Source: SH-MAG3 sp035461245 (lineage in GTDB: Bacteria > Gemmatimonadota > Gemmatimonadetes > Longimicrobiales > RSA9). From it: 64,000 nt of DNA. The notes under the pieces were generated by a model. That model saw nothing but the letters and a program-made list of their open reading frames with translations, was not told the DNA's origin and made no database searches. Below, in pieces: positions 16,976-28,100 of this stretch. Position 1 is the first letter of the stretch. Each line of letters starts with the position of its first letter. Made by a program: the position numbers and the translations under genes. The stretch is taken from assembly GCA_035461245.1 (NCBI GenBank), contig DATHVP010000123.1, positions 21,906 through 85,905 of the forward strand, read 5' to 3'.

Positions 16976-17590
16976 TCAGCGTGCGTCGCTGTAACGCTTC
17001 GAGACCTCATCCCAGTTCACTGTGTTCCACCACGCCTCCAGGTAGTCCGGCCGGCGATTCTGATACTTCAGGTAGTAGGCGTGCTCCCACACGTCCACAC
17101 CCAGGATCGGACGATGACCCTTCATGAGCGGGCTGTCCTGGTTGGCTGTGGAGTACACGTCGATGCCGCCATCCGCTACCACGAGCCAGGCCCAGCCGCT
17201 GCCGAACTGGCCGGCACCCGCTGCGCTGACCTTCTGCCTGAAATCGCTGAAGGAGCCGAACTTGGTGTTGATGGCGTCCGCCAGCGCGCCCGTCGGCTCA
17301 CCGCCGCCGTTCGGTCCCATGATCTGCCAGAACAGGTCGTGGTTGTGGTAACCACCGCCGTTGTTGCGGACGGCCGTGCGAATGTCTTCCGGTACGGAGT
17401 CGATGCCCCGGAGCAGGTCCTCGATGGACTTCGACTGCAGGTCCGGATGCTTCTCCAGCGCCTCGTTCAGCTTCGTCGTGTATGCCTGGTGATGCTTGCC
17501 GTGGTGGATCTCCATGGTCTTCGCATCGATGTGCGGCTCCAGTGCGTCATGCGCGTACGGCAGGTCAGGCAGCTTGAAGGGATATCCCAT
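16976..17590 (-). CDS. sodA: Superoxide dismutase, Mn type
   Basis: 204 residues. The metal ligands are His29 (in MEIHHGKHH), His84 (in GGGYHNHDLFW), Asp166 and His170 (in DVWEHAYYLKYQNRRPDY). The GGG before YHNH and the Gln of TANQDSPLM (Gln151) are the pattern of manganese rather than iron enzymes, though cambialistic use cannot be excluded. It dismutates superoxide to oxygen and peroxide; there is no signal peptide, so it is cytoplasmic. GAGGAG precedes the ATG. With the nearby metal importer and the catalase it fits an oxidative-stress and manganese theme. Confidence 0.97.
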   Translation of the reverse strand: MGYPFKLPDLPYAHDALEPHIDAKTMEIHHGKHHQAYTTKLNEALEKHPDLQSKSIEDLLRGIDSVPEDIRTAVRNNGGGYHNHDLFWQIMGPNGGGEPTGALADAINTKFGSFSDFRQKVSAAGAGQFGSGWAWLVVADGGIDVYSTANQDSPLMKGHRPILGVDVWEHAYYLKYQNRRPDYLEAWWNTVNWDEVSKRYSDAR

Positions 17591-17753
17591 CGCGTCTCCT
17601 CGGTTACGCCGCTGTCGCGGCCTTCTCTTGATCCGGTTGCATCGGCCGATTTAGTCCGGCGCCCAACGGGCCGCAAGGGCCGGGCCGGAGCGGGTCAGGG
17701 GCCGATCAGGCGGGTTCCCCTGCACTGGACGCCGGGACAGATTGATATCCGGG

Positions 17754-18152
17754 TCAGTGCCGGCGCGTGCCGGTGGCGCCGCCGGACATACCGCCTGCCA
17801 CTTCCCACCCGCCCTGGAACCGGTCCTCGTCCAGGAACTCGATGCGCATGACCATGTCGCCCTGCGGCGTGGCCGCCCGCAGTTCGCCGCGGCGGCCCTC
17901 GAAGAGGATCCGGTTGAATGGCAGCTCCCCCGTGACGTCCGTGGTCAGGCTGCCCGTGTAACCCTGGTCGCCGCGCCGGATGACCATGATACCGCGAACG
18001 GCTGTGCCCTGCACGTCAGTCGTAAAGTCGTACGTGCCACTGGGGTCGAAGGCCTGCTGCGCCGGCTGGGGAGCGGGCTCCGCCTGCTGCGCCGGTGCGG
18101 CGCACGCCGTGGTGCCCAGCGCGACGGCGAGAAAAGCGGGGATGACCCTCAT
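17754..18152 (-). CDS. Small lipoprotein of unknown function
   Basis: 132 residues. A lipoprotein signal ends at LGTTAC (Cys17), then an Ala/Gln/Pro-rich linker, then a compact domain of about 95 residues that begins FDPSGTYDFTTDVQGTAVRG and is rich in beta strands (IMVIRRGDQGYTGSLTTDV, FQGGWEVAGG). The fold resembles small beta-barrel or lipocalin-like domains found as add-ons in exported hydrolases. A similar layout (GTWAG... GEIAV...GEGHFEGEW) begins the alpha/beta hydrolase at 34666-36126. No enzymatic motif is visible. Confidence 0.7.
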   Translation of the reverse strand: MRVIPAFLAVALGTTACAAPAQQAEPAPQPAQQAFDPSGTYDFTTDVQGTAVRGIMVIRRGDQGYTGSLTTDVTGELPFNRILFEGRRGELRAATPQGDMVMRIEFLDEDRFQGGWEVAGGMSGGATGTRRH

Positions 18153-18199
18153 GTGTGCCTCCTTGCTGTGAGACTGTCACTGCAACATTGGCAGATGCA

Positions 18200-18234
18200 C
18201 ACGGGCCGGCGCAATGTCCACGCGCCGGCCCGTG
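18200..18234 (-). terminator. GC stem-loop downstream of the LEA14-like gene
   Basis: Perfect 13-bp stem CACGGGCCGGCGC/GCGCCGGCCCGTG with a nine-base loop, about 57 bp after the stop of the LEA14-like gene. There is no U-tract. Confidence 0.5.
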
Positions 18235-18290
18235 CGGTCATGCCAGGGGTGACCTGCCCGCGAGTACCGCGGCCCCGATGTGCGGTTGGC

Positions 18291-18815
18291 TCAGCGGACC
18301 ACCCGGGACTCGCCCTGCAGCCACGTCGACGGGCCGAAGGCGGGCTGACCAAAGGGGGCCGCGTCCACGGTCACCGTGCCGTCGAGCCGATATGCCACGC
18401 GGTTCTGCAGCAGGATCCGCTGGGCCGCGTCCACGAGTCCCGGCACGTCGGCGAAGCTGATGTTCAGGTCGATGGGCACCACCTGGTCCGCGCCACCTGC
18501 CAGTGGCAGGCCCAGCGGGAAGTCCACATCCGCCGCCTGCGCACTCTCCAGGAAGAGGTTGCCTCGCAACGCGGCCAGCGTCAATCCGAACGAGTTCGGG
18601 TTCTCCACCCGCGCCCAGATCCGCAGTTGCGCACCGCCCAGTGGCTGGCCCGCCGTCGGCGGGACCAGTCGGAGCTCCGCTTCGCGCCCGTCTGCCACAC
18701 TGAACCGCGGCGGCTGTACCACGCCACCCAGGCCCAGCGCCGCGCAACCATTCAAACCCAGGGCGCCCACCAGCGCCATCATCGGGAGGACTCGCCTCAT
18801 CATCATTCTCCGCAT
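18291..18815 (-). CDS. LEA14/WHy-domain lipoprotein
   Basis: 174 residues. A lipoprotein signal ends ALGLNGC. The mature part is a single LEA type 2 (WHy) beta-sandwich: LRIWARVENPNSFGLTLAAL carries the family's N-P-N-x-F/Y signature, followed by LFLESAQAADVDFPLGLPL and the VVPIDLNISFADVPGLVDAA segment. Such proteins are linked to desiccation and membrane stress, but no bacterial member has a clear molecular role. The ATG at 18815 was chosen because GAGAAG lies seven bases upstream; longer in-frame starts have no supporting site. Confidence 0.82.
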   Translation of the reverse strand: MRRMMMRRVLPMMALVGALGLNGCAALGLGGVVQPPRFSVADGREAELRLVPPTAGQPLGGAQLRIWARVENPNSFGLTLAALRGNLFLESAQAADVDFPLGLPLAGGADQVVPIDLNISFADVPGLVDAAQRILLQNRVAYRLDGTVTVDAAPFGQPAFGPSTWLQGESRVVR

Positions 18816-19035
18816 CCGTGTTCTTCTCACCGTCACAGGTTCGACGTTGGGAGTGCAACGGACGTGCCGTTCCCGGGCCCTGGCCGGAAGGGCGGCGGGC
18901 GATGTGAAATCGTTGCGGAGCAATGACTTGGAAGATGAGTTCTGGGATCGAGTGTCCCGTCGTCAGGACAGCTTCGGCATCACGGGGGGGACGCACGCGG
19001 CTACCGGCGCCCGGGTGCGGCCTGACCCGCGTGCG

Positions 19036-19284
19036 TCAGGACGAGCTCTCGGTCGGGCTCGGTCCGGCCTTGTGGCGATAGGTGATCCGGCCGCGGGACA
19101 GGTCGTAGGGCGAGAGTTCCAGCGAAACCCGGTCGCCGACCAGCACCCGGATCTTGAACTTCGACATCTTGCCGGCAGCGTAGGCCAGCACGGTGTGTCC
19201 GTTCTCCAGCAGTACACGGTAGTTCCTGTCCGGCAGGACCTCCGTGACCACGCCTTCCATCTCAATGCCCTCCTGTTTCGCCAT
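19036..19284 (-). CDS. infA: Translation initiation factor IF-1
   Basis: 82 residues forming one S1/OB domain: MAKQEGIEMEGVVTEVLPDR, then YRVLLENGHTVLAYAAGKMS, the conserved RVLVGDRVSLELSPYDLSRG and ITYRHK. About ten extra polar residues follow the usual 72. IF-1 binds the A site of the 30S subunit and acts with IF-2 and IF-3. It stands alone here rather than in the S10/spc/alpha ribosomal cluster; a second copy elsewhere is possible. ACGGAG precedes the ATG, and an AT-rich patch at 19290-19345 probably contains its promoter. Confidence 0.96.
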   Translation of the reverse strand: MAKQEGIEMEGVVTEVLPDRNYRVLLENGHTVLAYAAGKMSKFKIRVLVGDRVSLELSPYDLSRGRITYRHKAGPSPTESSS

Positions 19285-19406
19285 GCGCGCTCCGTTTTTC
19301 TGTTGACTTTCAATGCATTCAAGCGCTGAAATCTAATGAAATCAATGTTTCCGCGCCATCGTCGGGTGTGGCACGAGGCGTGCCCCGGAAGCGGGGCGAC
19401 GGCTGC

Positions 19407-20963
19407 ATGGCCGACATCAGCCCGGCGGAGGAGGTGGAGGTGAAAGCGGAATCGGGACGGACAACGTCGCTATGGCACGCCACAGTGGGCGACATGACAC
19501 GCACACCCCTGCCGGGTGACGCCCGCGCGGATGTCTGTGTGGTGGGCGCCGGGATTGCAGGCCTGAGCACGGCTTACCTGCTCTGCCGGGCGGGGCGCCA
19601 CGTCATCGTTCTCGATGACGGCCCCATTGGCGGCGGCGAGACAGGCCGGACCACGGCCCACCTGAGCGACGCACTGGACGATCGGTATGCCCGTCTCGAG
19701 CGGCTGCACGGCGGCGGGGGCGCCCGGCAGGCAGCACACAGCCACCGTTCGGCCATTGACCTCATCGAGCGCATCGTCGTCGAGGAAGGGATCGATTGCG
19801 ACTTCGCCTGGGTGGACGGGTACCTGTTCCCACCGGATGCGGAGGGTGACACCTCGTCAGCCCATAAGGAGTTGCGCGCCGAACTGGAGGCCGCGCATCG
19901 GGCAGGCGCGCCGGCGGAAATGGCGGAGGCCGTGCCGTACGCGCCGTTCAGCGGTAAGCAGGCCCTTCATTTCAGCCGCCAGGCGCGGTTCCATCCGCTG
20001 CGTTACCTCAGCGGCCTGGCAGAGCGCTTTGAAGCGCTGGGTGGACGGATCCACACGGGCACGCAAGTCACGTCGGTAACAGGGGGAGCGCCAGTACGCG
20101 TGGAAACGGCGCTAGGCGGCACTGTGCTGGCCAGCGCGTGTGTGGTGGCAACGAACTCGCCCATCAGTGACCGCGTCATCACCCATACGAAGCAGGCGCC
20201 CTACCGGACGTTCGCCATTGCCGCGCAAGTGCCATCGGGATCGGTACCCGATGCCCTGTACTGGGAGGACGCGGACCCGTACATCTACATCCGCCTCCAG
20301 CCCGGGGACGGTCACGACTGGCTGATCGTGGGCGGCGAGGATCACAAGACGGGGCAGAAGGACGACGACGTTGCACGACTCCGTCGCCTGGAGGAGTGGA
20401 CGAGGGCGAGGTTCCCCATGGTCGAGCGGGTGGATCACGCCTGGTCGGGGCAGGTGCTGGAGCCGGCCGACGGGCCGGCCTATATCGGGGCGAACCCGGA
20501 CGGTTCCGAGAATGTCTACATCATCACGGGCGACTCCGGCCACGGCATGACGCACGGTACCATCGGTGGCATGCTCATCACGGACCTTATCCTGGGCCGC
20601 ACGAACCCGTGGGCGTCGCTGTACGATCCCAGGCGCATCACGCTCCGCGCGTCCGGTGAACTGGCGAAGGAGAACCTGAATGTCGCAGTCCAGTATGCGG
20701 CCTGGGTGCTGCCCGGTGATGTGGCATCGGATGAGGAGGTGCCGGCGGGCGAGGGCCGGGTGGTACGCCGCGGTGCCAGGATGATTGCAGTGTATCGGGA
20801 CCCGGACGGTCAGGTTCACGAAAGGTCGGCAGTGTGCACGCACATGGGATGCGTCGTGAACTGGAACGAGTTGGAGAAGTCCTGGGATTGCCCGTGCCAC
20901 GGATCCCGCTTCGACCCGCTTGGTGCGGTGCTCAACGGACCGGCCCGGAAGCCGCTGGAGTAG
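19407..20963 (+). CDS. FAD-dependent oxidoreductase fused to a Rieske [2Fe-2S] domain
   Basis: 518 residues. The N-terminal 400 are a DadA/glycine-oxidase-type flavoprotein: the FAD Rossmann motif ADVCVVGAGIAGLSTAYLL, then GGGETGRTTAHLSDALDDRY and the C-terminal FAD strand ENVYIITGDSGHGMTHG. The last 100 residues are a Rieske domain whose cluster ligands are in CTHMGC and CPCHGSRFD. Rieske-FAD fusions of this type are widespread but poorly characterised; electrons probably pass between flavin and cluster during amine or dye oxidation. There is no signal peptide. A GTG at 19440 preceded by a GGAGGAGG-like site is an alternative start that would trim 11 residues. Confidence 0.9.
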   Translation: MADISPAEEVEVKAESGRTTSLWHATVGDMTRTPLPGDARADVCVVGAGIAGLSTAYLLCRAGRHVIVLDDGPIGGGETGRTTAHLSDALDDRYARLERLHGGGGARQAAHSHRSAIDLIERIVVEEGIDCDFAWVDGYLFPPDAEGDTSSAHKELRAELEAAHRAGAPAEMAEAVPYAPFSGKQALHFSRQARFHPLRYLSGLAERFEALGGRIHTGTQVTSVTGGAPVRVETALGGTVLASACVVATNSPISDRVITHTKQAPYRTFAIAAQVPSGSVPDALYWEDADPYIYIRLQPGDGHDWLIVGGEDHKTGQKDDDVARLRRLEEWTRARFPMVERVDHAWSGQVLEPADGPAYIGANPDGSENVYIITGDSGHGMTHGTIGGMLITDLILGRTNPWASLYDPRRITLRASGELAKENLNVAVQYAAWVLPGDVASDEEVPAGEGRVVRRGARMIAVYRDPDGQVHERSAVCTHMGCVVNWNELEKSWDCPCHGSRFDPLGAVLNGPARKPLE

Positions 20964-21019
20964 CAGCCGCGCCAGCCGCGGCCAGGGGTCCTCCACCGGG
21001 TTGCGGCCGGGCCGATTGC

Positions 21020-22216
<1,197 letters not shown>

Positions 22217-22223
22217 GAACTGC

Positions 22224-22250
22224 GGGGGAACGTCCGGCGGACGTCCCCCC
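22224..22250. terminator. Stem-loop between convergent argJ and hydrolase genes
   Basis: GGGGGAACGTCC pairs with GGACGTCCCCCC with one A-C mismatch and a three-base loop, in the 40-bp gap between two converging stop codons. There is no U-tract. Confidence 0.55.
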
Positions 22251-22256
22251 GTACGG

Positions 22257-23375
22257 TCAGTTCTGCGTTGACGGGTTGGACGGGTCGTAGTACGGGCGGA
22301 GGTGTTCCGAGAGGAACGCCCAGGTCCGGTTCCACGAGTCAATCTGTGCCGGCGAGTCCACCCGCTCCAGGGTGTCATTGTCCACGCGGCGGCTGAACGC
22401 GTGGCCGCCGGAGCCGCCCCATGGATCCGGGTCTACGTAGATCTTCGTCTCGGCCAGGTCCGGCTTGAGCACATTCAGCTTGTAGATGAGCGGCTCGGCC
22501 TCCTCGAAGTTCACGTCCGTGTCATTCGTCGCAACGTGGACGAGCAACGGCACGTTCAGGTTCTCCACCGTGTAGTACGGCGACCGTTCCTTGTAGATCG
22601 CCCGCTGCTCGAACGGGAGCCCCGCAATCCGCTCCTGCGTCGAGAAGCTGCGCTGGTAGCCCGGCCCCTTGTAGGACAGGCGGAAGAAAAGGTTCGTCAC
22701 CGGTACGTTCGCCACCGCGGCCTTGAACGGGTGCTCGCCACGGGCGGTCACTGCCAGGATGGAGATGTAGCCGCCGTGGCTCCAGCCCATGATGCCCACG
22801 CGCTCCGGGTCCACATGCGGCAGGTTGGCCACCATCCAGTCATATGCGCTGGTGTTGTCCTCCACCTCGTAGCCGCCGTAGTCGATGGCATTGTGGTGGT
22901 CCGCGCCGTAGCCGGTGCTGCCGCGGTACTCCGGCGCGATGACAACGTAGCCGCGCTCGACCGCCTCGCGGATGAACGGCCAGTAATTGGGCGTCCAGTT
23001 GCCGTGCACGCCGCCGTGCACCCAGATCAGTGCCGGGTGGCCGTGCCTGCCGCGCTTTTCCAGTGGCTGATAAACGTACGCAGGGATGTCCATGTCGCCG
23101 ACACTGCTGCGGTACGTGATCTTGCGGTAGTCCAGCACGCCGCGGCTGCGCGCCTCGAAGATGCTGTCCGTCCGCGCCTTCTGCGCGATGTGGCCTTCGT
23201 AGTTGGCTACGGGGTGGTCCTCGTGGCGGTTGCTCACGTAGAGCTGTCGGGCCCGGTCCGGATCCATCTCCACCTGCCGGGTGGGCCCCTGGGCCACACC
23301 TGACTGGGCGGTCACGGCGATGAGGAGGGCGGCCCCGAAATAACGGGCCGTATGGCGATTGGGTACCAGCGTCAT
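22257..23375 (-). CDS. Secreted prolyl-oligopeptidase-like (S9) alpha/beta hydrolase
   Basis: 372 residues. A signal peptide ends near TAQSGVAQG. The rest is an alpha/beta-hydrolase domain: oxyanion-hole segment ALIWVHGGVHGNW, YRGSTGYGADHH, nucleophile Ser in GIMGWSHGGYISIL, and the late DPWGGSGGHAFSRR His. This matches the catalytic domain of S9/dipeptidyl-peptidase-like enzymes without the beta-propeller, so it may act as a peptidase or esterase outside the cytoplasm. The ATG at 23375 follows CAGGAGCTGGAG. It lies directly downstream of the SusCD pair on the same strand, separated by a stem-loop. Confidence 0.88.
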   Translation of the reverse strand: MTLVPNRHTARYFGAALLIAVTAQSGVAQGPTRQVEMDPDRARQLYVSNRHEDHPVANYEGHIAQKARTDSIFEARSRGVLDYRKITYRSSVGDMDIPAYVYQPLEKRGRHGHPALIWVHGGVHGNWTPNYWPFIREAVERGYVVIAPEYRGSTGYGADHHNAIDYGGYEVEDNTSAYDWMVANLPHVDPERVGIMGWSHGGYISILAVTARGEHPFKAAVANVPVTNLFFRLSYKGPGYQRSFSTQERIAGLPFEQRAIYKERSPYYTVENLNVPLLVHVATNDTDVNFEEAEPLIYKLNVLKPDLAETKIYVDPDPWGGSGGHAFSRRVDNDTLERVDSPAQIDSWNRTWAFLSEHLRPYYDPSNPSTQN

Positions 23376-23428
23376 CTCCAGCTCCTGCTGAGGTTCGGTT
23401 CCTGTTGCAAGGTCGGCGGGAAGGCGCC

Positions 23429-23460
23429 ATGCCCGGCGCACGGACTGGTGCGCCGGGCAT
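23429..23460 (-). terminator. Stem-loop downstream of the SusD-like gene
   Basis: Perfect 13-bp stem ATGCCCGGCGCAC/GTGCGCCGGGCAT with a six-base loop, 38 bp after the SusD-like stop codon. There is no U-tract. Confidence 0.55.
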
Positions 23461-23498
23461 CATGTGCCTCCCATGCTATCCTGACGGCGAGGCCCGCG

Positions 23499-25151
23499 CT
23501 ACGGGCACCGCGGCAATGTCACGGGGCACTGCTCCGGGTTCGGCGCCGGGGCGGCGCCCGCCTGGCCCCCGCCGGTCGTGTACATCGGCATGCCCAGCAG
23601 CTCCAGCTCGTTGCCCGGCATGGGGTAGTGGATAGGCGTGCCCTCCACGAGGGAGCCCCATGCCCGCGCGTCCCAGTGCGCCACGCCGGCATCCACGCCG
23701 ATCATCTCCATGCGCTTCTCATAGCGCAACGCATCCCACAGGCTGCCACACTCACCGTTCAGCTTGCGCGGTGTGCAGTTCGGTCCGGGCACGCCGTCCA
23801 CCGTGACCGGGGGCAGGCCCCCATTGCCGACGCGGGTGATGTTGATGAGCGGGACGGCCTCATCGGCACGGCCGAGGCGGATGAGTCCCTCCGCCTTCAG
23901 CAGGTTCATCTCGTCCACTGTCATGATGAGCAGTGGCCCCGTGTTCCAGCCGGTGTCCCGGCCCAGTCGGTGGTAATAGTAGAACGACCGCTGGCCGGTG
24001 CCGCGTGCCGCAGCAAAGACAGTGGCCGTGTGGCAGCCCATGTACTCGCCCTCGACCGCCAGCGAGTTGGCCTGTTGGTTCGTGCACGTGGCCGTCGGCG
24101 AACTGATGATCCGGCGGTCCTGCACGTTCACCATGACGAACGGCTGGCGGTCTGACCACGGCGTGTTGTACCACTCGATGAATCGGTCCGACTGGTCCGC
24201 CGGCCCGACGACCATGTAGTCCACCCGCATGAAATCGCCGGGCGTGACGGTGCGATGCCGCGCCGCCCGGTGCTTGTAGATGGACTCCATGATGTCCGGC
24301 GTGCCCAGGGGCGCGAAGTCTTCCGTGATGCCCGCATCGATGTGCTGGATCACCCGGTTCCAGTCCACGGCGGCCCGTTCCGCTGGCGAGCGAGCAGCGT
24401 ATACCATGGTACGGGCGATGTACGAGTTGATGATCCTGGCGAACTGCTGGTTCGTCAGCGTCATGCCGGGTATCCACTCGCCGGCGGAGTTGCCGGGCAG
24501 GGTGAACGTGTTGTTCTCGGCAATGCGCAACGCCTCAGTGAGTTGGGCGATGGCCGTGTCGCGTACCTCCTGGTATGGCCGGATCAGGTCCTGCACGTGG
24601 GTCGAGCCCGGCTCGAACCGGATGGTGTCCGTGTCCACCACCTCACTGTAGACCCAGCCCTGATCGTACATGAGTGCGACCTGGGCGTGGGACAGCCCCT
24701 GCACGAACTTGGCGAACGCCAGCGTCCGATCGGTCACGTCCGTCGCGCCCGAAACCAGCCGCAGGTCATACTTGTCAATGGCCTGTACGCCGATGTTCAC
24801 GGCGGAGATGATGGAATAGTAAGTGGAAATCGGGACGCGGTTCGGCGAGTTGGGCGAGACCGGCCCGTTGTCGATGGGCTGTCTCGGCTCAACACCCGCA
24901 TCCTGGCCGCCAAAGTCGGTGAAGCCCGTGGTGAATTCATCGGCCGCTGTACTCTGCGCTACAGACGGCGTGCTGCTCTGCGCGCGGTCGAACCAGCGCC
25001 GGAACGACGTGGAGATCAGAGACTCCACGTCGGCGGCACTGCGCACGACGACGTCACGATCGGGGTTGTTCGGGTTCGATACATCCAGGTCCTGGCAGGC
25101 AACGGCGCTCAGCGACAGGGCGCCGGCCACGAGCATGCTGGTCTTTCTCAT
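23499..25151 (-). CDS. SusD/RagB-like outer-membrane nutrient-binding lipoprotein
   Basis: 550 residues. A lipoprotein signal ends SLSAVACQDLDVSNPNNPD, the classic SusD start. The TPR-like core includes AFAKFVQGLSHAQVALMYDQ, the long helices FARIINSYIARTMVYAARSP, and the C-terminal MTVDEMNLLKAEGLIRLGRA and LWDALRYEKRMEMIGVD blocks. SusD proteins lid the SusC channel and bind oligomeric nutrients at the cell surface. It follows the SusC gene after 17 bp, so the two are co-transcribed and form the usual pair. The substrate is not evident; the peptidases nearby make peptides plausible, since there are no glycoside hydrolases. Confidence 0.93.
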   Translation of the reverse strand: MRKTSMLVAGALSLSAVACQDLDVSNPNNPDRDVVVRSAADVESLISTSFRRWFDRAQSSTPSVAQSTAADEFTTGFTDFGGQDAGVEPRQPIDNGPVSPNSPNRVPISTYYSIISAVNIGVQAIDKYDLRLVSGATDVTDRTLAFAKFVQGLSHAQVALMYDQGWVYSEVVDTDTIRFEPGSTHVQDLIRPYQEVRDTAIAQLTEALRIAENNTFTLPGNSAGEWIPGMTLTNQQFARIINSYIARTMVYAARSPAERAAVDWNRVIQHIDAGITEDFAPLGTPDIMESIYKHRAARHRTVTPGDFMRVDYMVVGPADQSDRFIEWYNTPWSDRQPFVMVNVQDRRIISSPTATCTNQQANSLAVEGEYMGCHTATVFAAARGTGQRSFYYYHRLGRDTGWNTGPLLIMTVDEMNLLKAEGLIRLGRADEAVPLINITRVGNGGLPPVTVDGVPGPNCTPRKLNGECGSLWDALRYEKRMEMIGVDAGVAHWDARAWGSLVEGTPIHYPMPGNELELLGMPMYTTGGGQAGAAPAPNPEQCPVTLPRCP

Positions 25152-25168
25152 GGTTTCCTCCGGCGCAA

Positions 25169-28100
25169 CTAGAAATTGATCTCGACGCTGGCCGTCAGCG
25201 TGCGATAGTTCGGGTAGTCGAAGTTGTCATTGCGGTCCATGACCGAGCCGATCTCCGGGTCGTAACCCGAGTACTTCGTCCAGGTGTAGAGGTTGCGCCC
25301 GATGAGGGCCAGCGTCATGCGGTCCATGTTGATGCGCGAGAGCAGGCCGCTGCCCGATCCGTCGATCCGGTAACGGACCGACAGCTCCCGGAGCTTGACG
25401 TAGGACGCATCCTCCACGAACCAGTCTATGTTCGAGTTCGCATTGTACAGGGCCAGGTAGTACGCCGCCGGCTTCTTCAGCTCCTCCGGCTTGCCGAACT
25501 GGTCCTCCTCGCCGTGGCGCCACCACTGGTACATGCGCTGCTTCGTGCTGTTGTAGATGTTGCCGCCGACCTGGCTGTCAAGCAGGCCGTAGAAGTTGAA
25601 GTTCCGCCAGCCGACCTGGTTCGAAAATCCCCACTTGAAGCGCGGGTTGCTGTCACCCGTGCGTACGTCGGCGGGTACGCCATCTTCCGTGAGCATCCGG
25701 AACGGCATGCCCCAGGCATAGTTGACGCCATCGATGGAGATGCTCGTGCCCCACAGCTCCTTGGCCACGCCGTCGCGGAAGGTGTTGCCGGCGCCAACCG
25801 GCACGACGACGCCATCATCATTCACGGCGAACGCATCGCGTGATGACGTGTGCACGCCGCCACGGTGACTGGACAGGTCATCTAGGGTCCGCAGGAATGT
25901 CTGCGTGTAGATCATGCCGATGGTCTCGCCGGCGCAACGATAGCCCAGGCCGGACCGGTTGCACGGGCGGTCGTAGGCCACGATCTCATTGCGGGAACGG
26001 TCCGCCAGCAGCGTCGCCGACCAGCGCAGGCCCGGCCGCTCGATGAGGCGTGCCTCCAGCGTGGCCTCCCACGTGTTGCCCTCGATGGTGCCGGCATTCT
26101 GCCACTGGCTGGAGAACCCGAACAGCGAGGGCAGTGGCACGTTGATGAGCTGGTCTACCGTGCGCTGGGTGGCGTAGGCGAGCTGGAACGACAGCCGCTC
26201 GAACGCAACCAGGTTCATGCCGAACTCCTGTTCCGTCGACTTCTCCGGACGCAGGTACCTGTTGCCCAGGGTGGCCAGTGACACGCCACCACCGGACAGG
26301 ATGGAGAAGACCTCGTACTGGTCGGCGAAGCTGGGCCGACCGCCGGCGGTGCCGCGGTTGTAGTGGATGCGGAACTCATTGATCTGTTCCACGGGCCACC
26401 ACGACTCCTGGGCCATGCGCCAGGCCGCGCGGGCGGCATAGTAGGTGTGCCAGCGATCGCGCGGGCCGAACACGGAGCTGCCCTCCCGCCGAAGCAGCAG
26501 GTTGCCGATGAAACGGTCGTCCCAGCTGAGGTCCGTGTTGCCCAGATACGCTGTCGTCCGGACAAAGCTCTCACTGGAACCGACGGACGGAATCTTCAGC
26601 GCATCCAGGTCGGGGATACCGCCGACAGCCATGTCATCACCACTGGCGGTGAAGGACTCGGCGTCCGTGCGCTCCAGGCTGCCGCGGAACGTGGTGCGCG
26701 TGCGCAGCAGTCCGAAGTCGCGTGCCAGGGACAGGCCCAGCGAGCCGTTCAGGGCGTCATCAACAGAAGCGTTCCGGGATGCGAAGCCCGGGTTGCCCGT
26801 GGCGTAGTCTGGTGTCTTGACGCCCTTGGGGATCCATATGGTTGTCCGGCGGTCCGACCGGTCGTAGCTGGCGTTCACATCCACGGCCAGCCACGCCAGC
26901 GGGTTGTACCGCAGGTCGGCGCTGCCCATCGTGCGCAGGCGCCGGGCCTTCCGGTCCTGCGTGTATATCTGGTACAGCGGATTCGCCCGGATCCCGGTGG
27001 GGTCCGGCTGGAACGCGTACGGCGTGCCGTCCGGATCCGGTTGCAGCAGGTCCACGTCCGGCGAAATGTGGATGAAGTCGAAGAACACGTTGCCGTACAT
27101 GTTGTCGCGCTCGGACCGCATGTGGAACGTGCTCACCGACAGTGACAGGTCGTTGCGCAGGCGGTGGTCCAGGTTGAGGCGGAAATCCGTCCGGCCGTAG
27201 CCGTCGTTCTCCCGGACCACTCCCATCTCCTTCTGGTTCGCCACCGTCGCAATCCAGCTCGTGCCGCCGCTGTTGAAGCCGAAGGACGCCGAGTTCGAGT
27301 AGTAGTCGCCCGGCGTGAACAGGGAGTTGACGTGGTTGTACGTCGCGCCAGGATACTGCTGGTCCTGGAACCCGAAACGCGTTGTAGCGGCAAGCTCCCG
27401 CGGCACGACCTCGCCGTCCGAGTTCAGAAACTGGCCCTGCGCGTTCATCTGCAGGTTGTGGTACTGCGCCCACCTGATGGGGCGCGGGATATCGCTGGTG
27501 CCATACTCCGACCGCACCGTGAACCGCGTGCGGTCCGCAGGAAGGCTGGAGCCACGTGTCGTCCGGATCTGGACCACGCCAGCCGCCGCCCGGGAACCGT
27601 ACAGCGATGCCGCCGCGGCGCCCTTCACCACCTCGACGCTCTCAATGTCCAGGTTCGAGATGTCCGCTGAACTCGCGGCCAGAATCACTCCGTCCACCAC
27701 CAGCAGCGGTGCGTTGTCCCGGTTGATGCTCGTGGGAGTGCGCAGCAGGATGCTCACGCCGCTGCCCGGTTGCGATCCGGTCAGCACGGTGGCGCCGGCT
27801 ACCTTGCCCTGGATGGCCGCCACCGCGTTCGACGGCGGTACCGGCATGTCCTCCCGGCCGACGCGGGAGACAGTGAACGGAACCATGGCACGGGTTCTCG
27901 CCTCGGTGACCCCTGTCACCACCAGCTCCGACATGCTCAGCACCTGCGTGCGCAGCTCGAAATCCACCGTGGCCGTCTCGCCTGCCCTGACTACCACGCC
28001 GGCTTCCTCTCCAGGAGCGAAGCCGATGACCTCGACCTTCACCGTGTACGTGCCGGCCGGCACGTTCAGCAGCATGTAGCGGCCGTCCGGATTCGTGACC